From the NCBI RefSeq assembly GCF_001598915.1, contig NZ_BDAP01000002.1:372001-436000 (forward strand): a stretch of DNA of 64,000 nucleotides, given 5' to 3'. Positions 8,047 to 16,681 of this stretch are shown one piece after another (the stretch's first letter is position 1; every line of letters starts with the position of its first letter). This DNA comes from Williamsia muralis NBRC 105860 (GTDB lineage: Bacteria > Actinomycetota > Actinomycetes > Mycobacteriales > Mycobacteriaceae). The translations under genes and the position numbers were made by a program. The notes beneath the pieces were generated by a model, which worked only from the letters and a program-made list of their open reading frames with translations, had not been told where the DNA came from and did no database searches.

Positions 8047-8934
8047 TCATTGTCCGCCCGCGACACTCGGACCCTGGGCCGTAATGGATTGCGGCGTCAG
8101 CCGCTTTTGATCGGACCCGTCGGGGTTCATCGAGGCGAGCTCGGCGCGAGTCGGGACAGCTATGTCGGTGACGAGTTCACCAGAGTCCGTGGCCGCCCTG
8201 GTGTAAATGATGCGCGACCCGTCAGGTGTGAACGCCGGGCTTATGGCGTAGGTGGCAGTAAGCGCTGTGATGTCACCGCCTGTCACGGGCATCGAATAGA
8301 TCTCCGATCCGTTGTTCCCGCCCCGGTTGCTGGAGAAGACGAGGGTCGAGCCGTCGGGAGAATAGACGGGATCTGCGTTCCAGAACTGATCGCGCAAAAC
8401 GACTCTCGATGGTCCCGGTGCTGTCGGTGCCTCGACGAGATACCCGGAAACGACGAAGATGACGCGCGAGCCATCAGGAGAAAATGCGGGATCGGAGGCC
8501 GCCTCGTGCTGAGCGATGACACGCATATCGGAACCGTCGCTGTCCATGACGTAAATGGCGCCGTTGTTCGCGAAAGCAATGGTGGACTCATCCGGCGAGA
8601 AGGCAGGCTGGTAACCGCCGTCCCGGATTGTCTTGGACTCGCCCGACCCGAGGTCGACCAATTCGATGAGGGTACCGCCGCGGGTATACGCAAGCTGTTT
8701 GCCGGACGGCGACAGGGCGGCGAAGTTTGCGTATTGCATGTCAAACGTGTCATCACGCAGGGTCGGGGTGACTTGGCGTAGGCCACCACCGTCCGCATCG
8801 GCCACAAATACCTGACCCCGTCCGTCGTCGAAAGCAATAAGAACCGGCGTCGGCGCGGGCGGGGCGTCGTCCGCGCATGCTGTCGCGGCCACTAGAACGG
8901 CGATGGCGACGGACACTAACCGGATGAACCGCAT
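8047..8934 (-). CDS. TolB-like beta-propeller lipoprotein
   Basis: A 295-residue lipoprotein. The signal peptide ends in a lipobox-like VAATAC with the acylated Cys at about residue 20. The mature part has repeated WD40-like (PD40) blades marked by SPDGS, SPDES and TPDGS, each followed by hydrophobic strand pairs, as in TolB. It would sit on the outer face of the membrane and probably bind a protein or ligand. No Tol system is next to it, and Tol is not expected in this group, so the name describes only the fold. Confidence 0.8.
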   Translation of the reverse strand: MRFIRLVSVAIAVLVAATACADDAPPAPTPVLIAFDDGRGQVFVADADGGGLRQVTPTLRDDTFDMQYANFAALSPSGKQLAYTRGGTLIELVDLGSGESKTIRDGGYQPAFSPDESTIAFANNGAIYVMDSDGSDMRVIAQHEAASDPAFSPDGSRVIFVVSGYLVEAPTAPGPSRVVLRDQFWNADPVYSPDGSTLVFSSNRGGNNGSEIYSMPVTGGDITALTATYAISPAFTPDGSRIIYTRAATDSGELVTDIAVPTRAELASMNPDGSDQKRLTPQSITAQGPSVAGGQ

Positions 8935-9040
8935 TGGGTGATGATGACATGCTCAGACAAACCGTGATTCGAACTCGCGGTGCTGAGGACGGATGTGAGG
9001 CAGGCCTGGTCAGTGGAGGCATGCTGTTGGTTGAGCTGCT

Positions 9041-9709
9041 TCATCTTTGCGCGAGGCTGGCCTCCAGCATCTCGAGGAGCGATTGCAAAGTGTCAGGGTC
9101 GCCATCAATCTTGACGAGTCCGTTTTCGATGGCCTCGGTTACGGTCATCCGATTGCCGGCGATGGCAGCCATTGTCGGCGGCTCCGTCCAAATGACCGCG
9201 TCTGCGGGCGTTTGAGGCGGCCCCGCTTGGACGCGGGGAGACCCATCTTGAAGTTGTAGTGTCGCAACGCTATTGCCGACGTTGAACTCGAACCTCGAAG
9301 TCATTCCTCGAAGTGATTCCTTGTCGAGCATGCGCGCGAGGAACAGCAGTGACCACTCGGCGTGAAAACTCTCATCAGACTTCGGATCTTCGCTGGTGTG
9401 ATGTCGAGCCCCCCACAACGCCAACGGCACCATCGCGTCTGCGAGTTCTTGGCCGGGGTCGGTCAATTCATAGACGGTCGAAGCGGCAGGCGGGCTCAGG
9501 TACCGCCGCCGGACAATCCCGTCGACCTCGAGTTGTTTGAGTCGCGACGCCAACAAGCTGGTGCCGATGCCGGTCAGCACGTCCGAGAGGTCGGAGTACC
9601 GCTTCGGCCCCGACATCAGCTCGCGCACGATCAGCAACGTCCACCGCTCGCCGACCACATCGAGCGCACGGGAAAGCCCGCAGAACTGGTCGTAGCTACG
9701 TCGCACCAT
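9041..9709 (-). CDS. HxlR family regulator with C-terminal SCP2-like extension
   Basis: A protein of about 222 residues. The first 100 residues are a winged helix of the HxlR type: CGLSRALDVVGERWTLLIVREL, then YSDLSDVLTGIGTSLLASRLKQLE and the wing VYELTDPGQELADAM. The next 110 residues resemble the small sterol-carrier-like ligand domain often attached to such regulators. The start may be the ATG at 9709 or the GTG at 9718. It is divergent from a stress-protein-like gene across an AT-rich control region. Confidence 0.85.
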   Translation of the reverse strand: MVRRSYDQFCGLSRALDVVGERWTLLIVRELMSGPKRYSDLSDVLTGIGTSLLASRLKQLEVDGIVRRRYLSPPAASTVYELTDPGQELADAMVPLALWGARHHTSEDPKSDESFHAEWSLLFLARMLDKESLRGMTSRFEFNVGNSVATLQLQDGSPRVQAGPPQTPADAVIWTEPPTMAAIAGNRMTVTEAIENGLVKIDGDPDTLQSLLEMLEASLAQR

Positions 9710-9734
9710 GGCCACCACCGTACCCCAGGACAGT

Positions 9735-9780
9735 GGTTACAAAAGTGGAGACTTCAATTTTTTACTTGTGCACTTCTAAA
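9735..9780. promoter_or_regulatory. AT-rich divergent control region
   Basis: This stretch between the HxlR gene and the downstream plus-strand gene is much richer in A+T than its surroundings. It carries AAGTG (9743-9747) and its inverse CACTT (9771-9775) around a T-run, with a GTGCAC palindrome at 9768-9773. It is a plausible autoregulatory HxlR operator. No defined consensus was matched. Confidence 0.35.
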
Positions 9781-9891
9781 TCTTATGTAAGAGTCGAATC
9801 AGCACGACGGCCCGCGAGGCAACGTCAACCATCGGCGCCCCCTCGGGTTACACGCAAACCCAGGACCCCTGACACTGTGAGGCGATTGGCC

Positions 9892-10473
9892 ATGGCCGAC
9901 AAGATGCTGTCCCACTTCTATCGAGGCCAGTTCGTGGCCCACACGACAACCCGCCAGGACGGGCCAATTGTTCTCGGCTGCAACGGTTCAGAGGAATCGA
10001 CTCGAGCAATCACAGCAGCAAGCCGATTGGCGGGTGGGCCCGCGGACGTCATTCTCGTGTGCGCGATCAGAGCGCCCTCCCCACCGCCGCGCCCGACCCG
10101 ACTGCACGACGCGTTGAAGGCGGAGGCGTACCTGCTCACCGACCGGGCAACTGTCGATGAAGTCCTGCGCCGAGGTACGGAGGTGGCACTTGTAGCCGGT
10201 CTGCGGCCCCTCGCCGCGCTCTACCTCCGCGGCGATCCCGTCCGCGTGCTGCTCAGCACCGCCGAGCGGTATCAAAGTCCGACCATCATCGCCGGTATGT
10301 CCGGGCAGAGTCCGAGCCGATTGGTACGTCGTCTGGCTCGACGACTACCCAGCGACGTTGCACTCATCGCCACTGACGGAACTACACATCTGCGAAGCCG
10401 GCCGGCGTCAACCACACAATTGCGCAACCAGACGAAGGCATGGCGTGCACTGCACAGGCCTGCGACCGCGTGA
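9892..10473 (+). CDS. Universal-stress-protein-like protein
   Basis: A 193-residue protein with the layout of a divergent UspA domain. It has a first strand PIVLGCNGSEES followed by a helix (ITAASRLAG), then VILVCAI, and later TIIAGMSGQSPSRLVRRLARRLPSDVALIAT where the ATP-loop region lies. The canonical G-x2-G-x9-G pattern is only partly kept. The ATG at 9892 follows GAGGCG; the frame is open further upstream, but that part reads as control DNA. The next gene, 46 bases on, is a small membrane protein that may be co-transcribed. Confidence 0.6.
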   Translation: MADKMLSHFYRGQFVAHTTTRQDGPIVLGCNGSEESTRAITAASRLAGGPADVILVCAIRAPSPPPRPTRLHDALKAEAYLLTDRATVDEVLRRGTEVALVAGLRPLAALYLRGDPVRVLLSTAERYQSPTIIAGMSGQSPSRLVRRLARRLPSDVALIATDGTTHLRSRPASTTQLRNQTKAWRALHRPATA

Positions 10474-10519
10474 AAACACCAGCAAGCCCCGTCAAAAACC
10501 GGAACCAGCAGGAGGAATC

Positions 10520-10933
10520 ATGCACGCGCCATCGATGATGAAAGCCCTTGCCGCCGGACGGATCATTCTCGGCGTGACGTCTCTGGTCGCGCCACGAGCG
10601 TTCGCCACCGCCGTCGGAGTTGTAAGCCCCACCGACGAACTGTCATACATGACGCGCGTGTATGGCGCCCGAGCAGTTGCAATGGGAACCGGCTACCTCA
10701 CCGCCACTCCACACGAGCGGGCACGGTGGGCCAAGCTATCGCTTGCCATCGACATCTCCGACACCACCGCGGGCATCAGTCAGGCGTTCCGGCAACCGAG
10801 TTCGCGCCGACCTGTTGCCCTCATGATCGTTCTCACCGCGACCTATGCCGCCATAGGCCTAGCCGCAGCACGTGCCCAGAGTGTGTGTCTACGTCTGCCC
10901 CGGCGGGCCGCAGTCTGTCGTCGGCGTAACTAG
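10520..10933 (+). CDS. Small membrane protein, DUF4267-like
   Basis: A 137-residue protein with hydrophobic helices near residues 8-25, 45-60 and 95-115 and the pattern YMTRVYGARAVAMGTGYL, typical of small actinobacterial membrane proteins of the DUF4267 type. AGGAGGA lies eight bases before the ATG, one of the best ribosome sites in the window. Its role is unknown. Its stop codon overlaps the stop of a degraded minus-strand fragment. Confidence 0.65.
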   Translation: MHAPSMMKALAAGRIILGVTSLVAPRAFATAVGVVSPTDELSYMTRVYGARAVAMGTGYLTATPHERARWAKLSLAIDISDTTAGISQAFRQPSSRRPVALMIVLTATYAAIGLAAARAQSVCLRLPRRAAVCRRRN

Positions 10934-11091
10934 TTGGACTGCAGGGTGTTTAGGTCACCGGTGGGGACGGAGATCTGTAAAGCCAGGTCGTACCAGTGGT
11001 CCCAAGCGGCTGCGGGTTCAGTGAAATAGGTTGTGCGGGGGCTCGTTCCCAGCCACCGCGAGGCAATGCTGCATACTTCCTCGTAGCCACG
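10930..11091 (-). pseudogene. Possible remnant of a lost gene (C-terminal fragment)
   Basis: On the minus strand, 53 codons between two in-frame stops read as plausible protein (for example WDHWYDLALQISVPTGDL, then NTLQSN and TAG). There is no start codon or ribosome site. The composition looks coding, and the end overlaps the stop of the converging gene by two bases. I do not recognise the family. It could be the tail of a decayed gene next to the frameshifted lipoprotein. Confidence 0.3.
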
Positions 11092-11107
11092 TCATCAGGG
11101 GGACCAC

Positions 11108-11543
11108 ATGAGAACAGCAGGTGTCGCCGCGCTCACCGTTGCCGCATGCGTGCTTGCCGCCTGCACCGAGCGATTCTGGCACGGGGTTTCCCAGCACCTC
11201 CGAAGTGCGGCAGACCGTCACATCATCAAACACCGGCCCACCTGTTCAGATTGATCCTGCGGCCCCCGACGACACCGTCCCTCCACTCCCGATCATCCTC
11301 ACGGTCGACGGTCAGACCTTCACCATCACCGAACGTGACGGCGGGCACGACTACAACTGGGACAACGGCCCCAACCCCGGCTACGGATTCTCGGAAGGTG
11401 CGCTGGAGACCGCGCAAGTCCCAGCAGACCAAGCAACCAAACGTCGACCGCCGCGGCGAGTCGACACACTCGGTCACTACCGCAGCTCGATCCGAGACTT
11501 TCTCAGCTCGATCGACCCCAATACCGGATACCTGGAGGACTAG
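11108..11543 (+). pseudogene. Lipoprotein gene with an apparent frameshift
   Basis: The ATG at 11108 opens a lipoprotein signal, MRTAGVAALTVAACVLAAC, with the lipobox VLAAC and the acylated Cys at residue 19. This frame then stops after 48 codons. From about base 11172 a different frame carries a sensible hydrophilic continuation (TVDGQTFTITERDGGHDYNW, ending NPGYGFSEGALE and FLSSIDPNTGYLED) to a TAG at 11541. One extra base near codon 20 explains both. It may be a true mutation or a base-call error. No family is recognised for the mature part. Confidence 0.55.
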
Positions 11544-11641
11544 AGCACGCCGAGGCCGCACGGCTCACTCAATTCGGTGTTCCCCCGGCCCAACTGACAG
11601 TTGGCGCGCCCAAATGCCCCTGAGGTGGGACCATCACTGGT

Positions 11642-13114
11642 GTGACCGAACTGATCGAGGCCCGCGGCAGCAAAGAGAAGCGGGACCTCGCCCCCCACGT
11701 CGTTGTACTGTTCGGCGCCACAGGTGACCTCGCCCGGCGAAAGCTGTTGCCGGGGCTGTTCCACCTGTTCTTGTCAAAGCTGGCACCCGAGTTGCGAATC
11801 GTCGGTACATCGCTGGACGACTTCGACACCGAGGGGTTCCGGGAGGTCGCGATCAAGGCCTGCAGTGAGTTCTCCAGCAGGATGTTCACGCCTGAGGCTG
11901 CCGCCGAGTTCGCCCAGCACCTGACCTACGTGCCGCAGGGCGACGGGGCTGAGGCGCTCGCGGCCGGCGTACGCGTGCAACTCGATGCGCTCGGCAGCGA
12001 AGCGCGCATGTTGCACTACCTCAGTGTTCCGCCGAAGGCGGCGATGGCAGTGCTGGAGATGCTGCACGCAGCCGATCTCGTCAAGCGATCCCGCGTCATC
12101 ATGGAAAAGCCCTTCGGTACCGACCACGAGAGTGCGGTGGCACTCAACGCCTCCATTCACCGATGGTTCAAGGAAGAGCAGGTCTTTCGTATCGACCACT
12201 TCCTCGGCAAGGAGTCGGCGCAGAACATCTTGGCCTTCCGGTTCGCCAACGGATTGTTCGAACCGATCTGGAACCGCAACTTCATCGACTACATCCAGAT
12301 CGATGTGCCAGAGAAGCTGTCACTGGAGGGCCGCTCCCACTTCTATGAGTCGACAGGCGCGTTTCGGGACATGGTGGTGACACACCTTTTCCAGATCCTG
12401 GCGTTCGTTGCGATGGAACCACCCACCGCTCTGGCGCCGGGACCGATCGGCGAAGAGAAGAACAAGGTCTTCCGATCCATGCGACCGCTCGATCCACGCA
12501 ATGTGGTGCGCGGCCAATACGCCGGCTACCGCGACGAGCCCGGCGTGGCGCCGGAATCCGAGACCGAGACGTTTGTGGCGCTGAAGGCCGAGATCGACAA
12601 CTGGCGCTGGGCCGGCGTGCCGTTCTACCTACGCACGGGCAAGAGCCTCGGCGAAGGCCAGCGCATCATCTCCATCGCCTTCCACGAGCCACCCAAGAGC
12701 ATGTTCCCGCCGGGTTCCGGTGTGGGACAGCAAGGTCCGGACCACCTCACGTTCGATCTGGCCGACGCGTTCAAGGTGTCGCTGTCGTTCTACGGCAAGC
12801 GACCGGGACCGGGTATGAAACTCGACAAGCTGAGTCTGCAGTTCGCCATGCAGGAGACCGATCAGGTGGGACTTGTGCTCGAGGCGTATGAGCGCTTGAT
12901 CCTCGACGCGATGAAGGGCGATCGAACGCTCTACACAACAGCCGAAGGCATCGAGCGTCTGTGGGAGGTCTCGGCGCCGTTGCTCGAGAACCCGCCGCCG
13001 GTGCGCAGCTACGACCAGGGCTCCTGGGGGCCAAACGCCATTCATCAACTCATCGCGCCCCACGCCTGGCGCCTGCCGTTCGAGAGGATCTGGCGCAACA
13101 AGAAACAGAGCTAA
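11642..13114 (+). CDS. zwf: Glucose-6-phosphate 1-dehydrogenase
   Basis: A 490-residue cytosolic enzyme that oxidises glucose-6-phosphate with NADP+ at the entry of the oxidative pentose phosphate pathway. The coenzyme loop FGATGDLARRKLLPGL begins near residue 24. The active-site signature RIDHFLGKES (residues 183-192) is intact, with the catalytic His and Lys, and a KPFG motif precedes it. It starts at GTG 11642 after GAGGTGGGA. It stands alone without opcA, tal or tkt, so a second pathway-clustered copy may exist elsewhere in the genome. Its stop overlaps the stop of the MFS gene by three bases. Confidence 0.95.
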   Translation: MTELIEARGSKEKRDLAPHVVVLFGATGDLARRKLLPGLFHLFLSKLAPELRIVGTSLDDFDTEGFREVAIKACSEFSSRMFTPEAAAEFAQHLTYVPQGDGAEALAAGVRVQLDALGSEARMLHYLSVPPKAAMAVLEMLHAADLVKRSRVIMEKPFGTDHESAVALNASIHRWFKEEQVFRIDHFLGKESAQNILAFRFANGLFEPIWNRNFIDYIQIDVPEKLSLEGRSHFYESTGAFRDMVVTHLFQILAFVAMEPPTALAPGPIGEEKNKVFRSMRPLDPRNVVRGQYAGYRDEPGVAPESETETFVALKAEIDNWRWAGVPFYLRTGKSLGEGQRIISIAFHEPPKSMFPPGSGVGQQGPDHLTFDLADAFKVSLSFYGKRPGPGMKLDKLSLQFAMQETDQVGLVLEAYERLILDAMKGDRTLYTTAEGIERLWEVSAPLLENPPPVRSYDQGSWGPNAIHQLIAPHAWRLPFERIWRNKKQS

Positions 13115-14676
13115 GACCCCTCGCGCGCATACTCTTTCATGAGTCGGCGTTCGTCATCGACCTTGGGATAACCGAAGAACACCACCACGGCGCCGCCCAG
13201 CACCACGGCGATCGCCGCGGCGTAGGCCAGGTGGTCGCCGTGAACAAACGCATCGCGGGCGCCGGCAATGATCTCCTTGCCGTACTCGGGATAACGCTCG
13301 GCCAGCACCTCGGCACTCGAAAACGATTTGGTGAGAGCGGCTTCGGTCTCGTCGGTGACCTTGGACGCGTCGGGCGAATCCGAGATCGACTTGGTGAAGT
13401 CGCGGGCGTATCCGGCGGTCAGGATTGCACCCAGGATGGACTGCATGATGGCCCCACCGAGATCGCGTTGCAGGTCTGACATGCTCGACGCCATACCTGC
13501 GCGCGAGCGTGGCACCGATCCGGTCAGCGACCGCGATGCCGGCGTGCCGGCGAAGCCGACCCCGATCCCGACCAACGCGTACGCCACAGCAATCTGCCAG
13601 TAGTGCGCATCCTCGGTCCACATCGTCAACGCCGCAACGAGACCGGCGAGGATGAACACGAATCCCACCAGCAGAGTGATGCGTGAACCACGCGCCTCGA
13701 CCATCCGGGCGGACAACGGCGCGAAGAGCACCATTCCGATCGCGGCGGGAACGATGGTGGTGCCGGCCTCCAACGTCGAGTACTCCAGCACATTCTGGAG
13801 ATACTGCTGGCCGATGAACATGACACCCATCAGCGTGCCGAACACGACCACGCCACCGAAGGCGGCCACCCAGAAGGTGCGGCGACTGGCAATCGAGAGA
13901 TTGAACAACGGTGTGGGGGCATGACGTTGCCGCACGAAGAACGCGATACCGGCGGCCAGAGAGATCGCGGCGAGTACACCCACCGCCGATCCGGCGCCCG
14001 ACATCGGGATGAAGTTGAGGGCCAGGATCATTGCGCCCACGAACACGATGGACAGCACGCCGCCGAGGTTGTCCACGGACTCAGACGCATCGCCGGAATC
14101 GGATGGTACGAGGAATATCGCGGCCACCAGCGCCACCACGGCCAGCGGCAGTGTCACCAGGAACACCGAGTGCCAGCTGAACACCTCGAGCAATGCACCT
14201 GAAACGATCGGCCCCAGTGAGGAGATCGCGCCACCCAGAGCCGACCACGCGGCGATGGCGCGAGTGCGACTCGGGCCCGACCATAGTGCGGTGATGACGG
14301 CCAGCGTCGTCGGAAAGGCCAGTCCGGCAGCGATTCCGCCCACCAGGCGCGCAGCGAACAGCACCTCGATCGAGGGCGCGAAGCCGGCCACCAACGAGGC
14401 CGGGATCGACAACAACATGCCGAAGACAAGCATTCGTTTACGGCCGTGCCGGTCGCCGAGAGCGCCGAAGTACAGCACGGACGCGGCCAATCCCAGTGAA
14501 TACCCCACTGCGACAAGGTTCAGGCCGGTGGCACCCGCGTCGAAGGCTCTACCGATGTCGGGGAGTGCGACGTTGGCGACCGCAAGGTTGATGTTGGCCA
14601 CCCCGGCGACGAGTATCAGGGTGCCCAGCACCACCTTCGCGCGTGGTGGTGCTTCTGATGTCACGGTGGCCGTCAA
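13111..14676 (-). CDS. MFS drug:H+ antiporter, DHA2 (14-helix) family
   Basis: A membrane exporter of about 521 residues. The first half has the MFS motif GDRHGRKRMLVFG between helices 2 and 3 and a motif-C-like run near GGAISSLGPIVSGALLEVFSWHSVF, which marks antiporters. The number of hydrophobic helices fits DHA2. A loop of about 60 polar residues precedes the last helix. The best start is a TTG at 14676, six bases after GAAGGGAG; a GTG at 14664 and a far upstream ATG are less likely. A hairpin GGTGCC-GG-GGCACC (14694-14707) lies in the leader. The substrate is unknown. Confidence 0.88.
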   Translation of the reverse strand: MTATVTSEAPPRAKVVLGTLILVAGVANINLAVANVALPDIGRAFDAGATGLNLVAVGYSLGLAASVLYFGALGDRHGRKRMLVFGMLLSIPASLVAGFAPSIEVLFAARLVGGIAAGLAFPTTLAVITALWSGPSRTRAIAAWSALGGAISSLGPIVSGALLEVFSWHSVFLVTLPLAVVALVAAIFLVPSDSGDASESVDNLGGVLSIVFVGAMILALNFIPMSGAGSAVGVLAAISLAAGIAFFVRQRHAPTPLFNLSIASRRTFWVAAFGGVVVFGTLMGVMFIGQQYLQNVLEYSTLEAGTTIVPAAIGMVLFAPLSARMVEARGSRITLLVGFVFILAGLVAALTMWTEDAHYWQIAVAYALVGIGVGFAGTPASRSLTGSVPRSRAGMASSMSDLQRDLGGAIMQSILGAILTAGYARDFTKSISDSPDASKVTDETEAALTKSFSSAEVLAERYPEYGKEIIAGARDAFVHGDHLAYAAAIAVVLGGAVVVFFGYPKVDDERRLMKEYAREGS

Positions 14677-14706
14677 GGGTGGCTCCCTTCGTCGGTGCCG
14701 GGGCAC

Positions 14707-14721
14707 CAGACAAGCAGTCTG
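14707..14721. promoter_or_regulatory. Inverted repeat upstream of the MFS exporter
   Basis: CAGAC-AAGCA-GTCTG is a perfect 5-base palindrome with a 5-base spacer, about 30 bases before the exporter's TTG start. It could bind a repressor. No regulator gene is adjacent. Confidence 0.3.
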
Positions 14722-14875
14722 ACTCGATGGTGATCGAACGAACATCCACATGAAAAACAACAGGGTGCGCAAAGAGTATCCCGCGACCGGGCGCGCAGCT
14801 CAGGGTTTGATCGTCGAACTGTTCCGCAGTCTTCGGGCTGTGTTCATCGAAGCAACCCAGGGAAACGGCCTGCGA

Positions 14876-15757
14876 TCACAAGCCCAGCGTCGACCGGATG
14901 ATCGCGGCCAACTCCAGTGGGGCGTCGCTCTGCACCGAGTGCCCCGCTCCGGGTACCGAGGTCACTTCGGTGCCCGGCCGTCGACGGACGATCTCGGCGG
15001 CATCGTCGTCTGTGACAAAAGCCGACGCACCGCCGCGGACCAGCGTGAGGGGAATGGTGCTGGCCGACAAGGCATCCCAGAGTGGCCCGGGTTCGATGCT
15101 CTCGCGCATCTTGTCGTAGCGCCACTGCACGCGGCCGTCGTCGAGCTCGCGGGTGTTGTGGATGACCCCGCGACGGATCGACGACCTGCTGCGTCCGGGT
15201 GCCGCTGCGGCGGTGAGCTCGATCAGTTCGTCGCGGCTGTCGTACGTGTCGGGTCCGCTGACCAGCGCTACAGTGCCTCGATCGGCTCCGCTCAGTTGCT
15301 CAACCCGTTTTGGCGATTCGGGGCTCACGTCGACGATCAGGGCCCGTCGGATGAGGCGGGGCTCGAGTGCGGTGATGGCGATGGTGGTGAGTCCGCCCAA
15401 CGACATCCCGACAACCAGTTCGGCGTCGGGGGCGAGGTCACGGATGACCGGAGCGACGGCGAGGGCATTCGGTTGCGGACGGTAGTCGTGGTCTTCTCGC
15501 CAGCCGGAGTGGCCGTGCCCCGGCAGATCGACGGCCAGCGCCGGCAGGCCCAGTGCCAGGATCACGCTGTCCCAGGTGTGGGCGTTCTGTCCGCCACCAT
15601 GGAGGAAGACGATGCGGGGGGACTCGGCGGTCCACTGGACGCTGCTGACCACGTTGCCATCCACATCGGTGTCGATGCGGGTCACCTCGGGGATGGGATC
15701 GAGGTCGATATCCAGTTCGGCAGCGTTCTCGGTCAGGAGGTCGAACTCCGAAGCCAT
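14876..15757 (-). CDS. Alpha/beta hydrolase
   Basis: A 293-residue hydrolase. The oxyanion segment FLHGGGQNAHTWD (about residues 51-63), DLPGHGHS (about 77-84), the nucleophile elbow VGMSLGG with Ser119 and the final VPGAGHSVQSD with the catalytic His all fit the epoxide-hydrolase/lactonase branch. There is no signal peptide, so it acts in the cytoplasm. It lies upstream of the MFS exporter on the same strand after a gap of about 200 bases, which holds the exporter's control region. Confidence 0.88.
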   Translation of the reverse strand: MASEFDLLTENAAELDIDLDPIPEVTRIDTDVDGNVVSSVQWTAESPRIVFLHGGGQNAHTWDSVILALGLPALAVDLPGHGHSGWREDHDYRPQPNALAVAPVIRDLAPDAELVVGMSLGGLTTIAITALEPRLIRRALIVDVSPESPKRVEQLSGADRGTVALVSGPDTYDSRDELIELTAAAAPGRSRSSIRRGVIHNTRELDDGRVQWRYDKMRESIEPGPLWDALSASTIPLTLVRGGASAFVTDDDAAEIVRRRPGTEVTSVPGAGHSVQSDAPLELAAIIRSTLGL

Positions 15758-15850
15758 GGTGCCCCTTCCACATCGATGGTGATGTGAAGGCTACGGGTCA
15801 GAGACATCGTGCCGCCACCGTTCCGGGCCGTTACGAGAGCCCGAACCCGG

Positions 15851-16207
15851 TCAGTCGGTCCGGTTTTTCAGCCGACTCATCCAGTCGGCCGGCACGCGAT
15901 CACTCGGACCCGGCGTCGCCTGATCGACGGGGTGCGCGTGCGGCGGAGCGAGTTCGGGGCCGCGGTAGTAGTCATTGGTGGCGTAATTCCAGAACCAATC
16001 CTCACCAGGTTCGAACGACTGGATGACGGCATGACCCGTGTCGGCGGCATGATGTGAGGCGTGCCGGGACAGCGAATCATCGCAGCAGCCAACGTGACCG
16101 CACGTTGCGCACCGGCGTAGGTGGAACCACCAGCTACCCGTCTGGTCGCATTCGACGCAACCGGAACCGCTGGGCGGCACCGACGGGTTGATGTCTGGAG
16201 TTGTCAT
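15851..16207 (-). CDS. UBP-type zinc finger domain protein
   Basis: A 118-residue protein in which a zf-UBP (ubiquitin hydrolase-type) zinc finger takes up most of the length. GCVECDQTGSWWFHLRRC is followed by CATCGHVGCCDDSLSRHA, then HHAADTGHAVIQSF. The Cys and His ligands are in the expected order. The pattern DWFWNYATNDYY after the finger is usual in the bacterial versions, which occur widely in actinobacteria without any ubiquitin system. Its partner is unknown. The hydrolase downstream is on the same strand, about 90 bases away. Confidence 0.85.
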   Translation of the reverse strand: MTTPDINPSVPPSGSGCVECDQTGSWWFHLRRCATCGHVGCCDDSLSRHASHHAADTGHAVIQSFEPGEDWFWNYATNDYYRGPELAPPHAHPVDQATPGPSDRVPADWMSRLKNRTD

Positions 16208-16318
16208 TCCGGGCCCTCTCGCTCATCGATCGTTACTCGACCACAAGATCAGTGTTCGATCGTTTGCGCATCTTGTCCACCGCGGATCGCGTCCACCGCG
16301 TAGCCCCACCAGACCGAC

Positions 16319-16492
16319 TCAGCCGACATTGCGCCCCTTGTTGCCTCGATCGAGCAGGTCGAGTTCGAGCTCGGTACGGGCCCGGCTCATCCCAGATCCG
16401 GCGTCGAAAGACGCCCGCGGCGACGTGCGATTTTGATACGTCGCAATCAATCCGGCAACCACGGCCGGCCCCAAGATCACCAAGATGTCCAT
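16319..16492 (-). CDS. Small single-helix membrane protein
   Basis: A 57-codon frame from ATG 16492 begins with a hydrophobic helix (MDILVILGPAVVAGLIATYQ) and continues as a charged cytoplasmic tail with SRARTELELDLLDRGNKGR. The topology is sensible and the frame is clean, but the ribosome site is weak. Other minus-strand frames over this stretch lack such organisation. The function is unknown. Confidence 0.45.
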   Translation of the reverse strand: MDILVILGPAVVAGLIATYQNRTSPRASFDAGSGMSRARTELELDLLDRGNKGRNVG

Positions 16493-16681
16493 GGCAGCAA
16501 CTATCCGTTCGAATACATCGCGCCAACAGTGTCTGAATTGACAGTATTGGCAAATATCCTGCCAAGCGATCGCTCGGCAGTGTTTGTGCAGGCCAGGACA
16601 GTGTCGGCGGTTCAGATGGCGCGGGGCAACCGATTTTCCGTGCGTGAGCCGCTCGGAGTCGACCGTTTGTGGGACAGGCGG

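Noticed and set aside
14009-14722. A 237-codon plus-strand frame opposite the MFS exporter
   Set aside because: Ser/Thr/Pro-rich shadow of a hydrophobic membrane protein, with no start signal.
16233-16565. A 110-codon minus-strand frame over the small membrane protein
   Set aside because: It reads as Arg/Cys-rich low-quality sequence; the other minus frame gives a sensible membrane helix with a charged tail.
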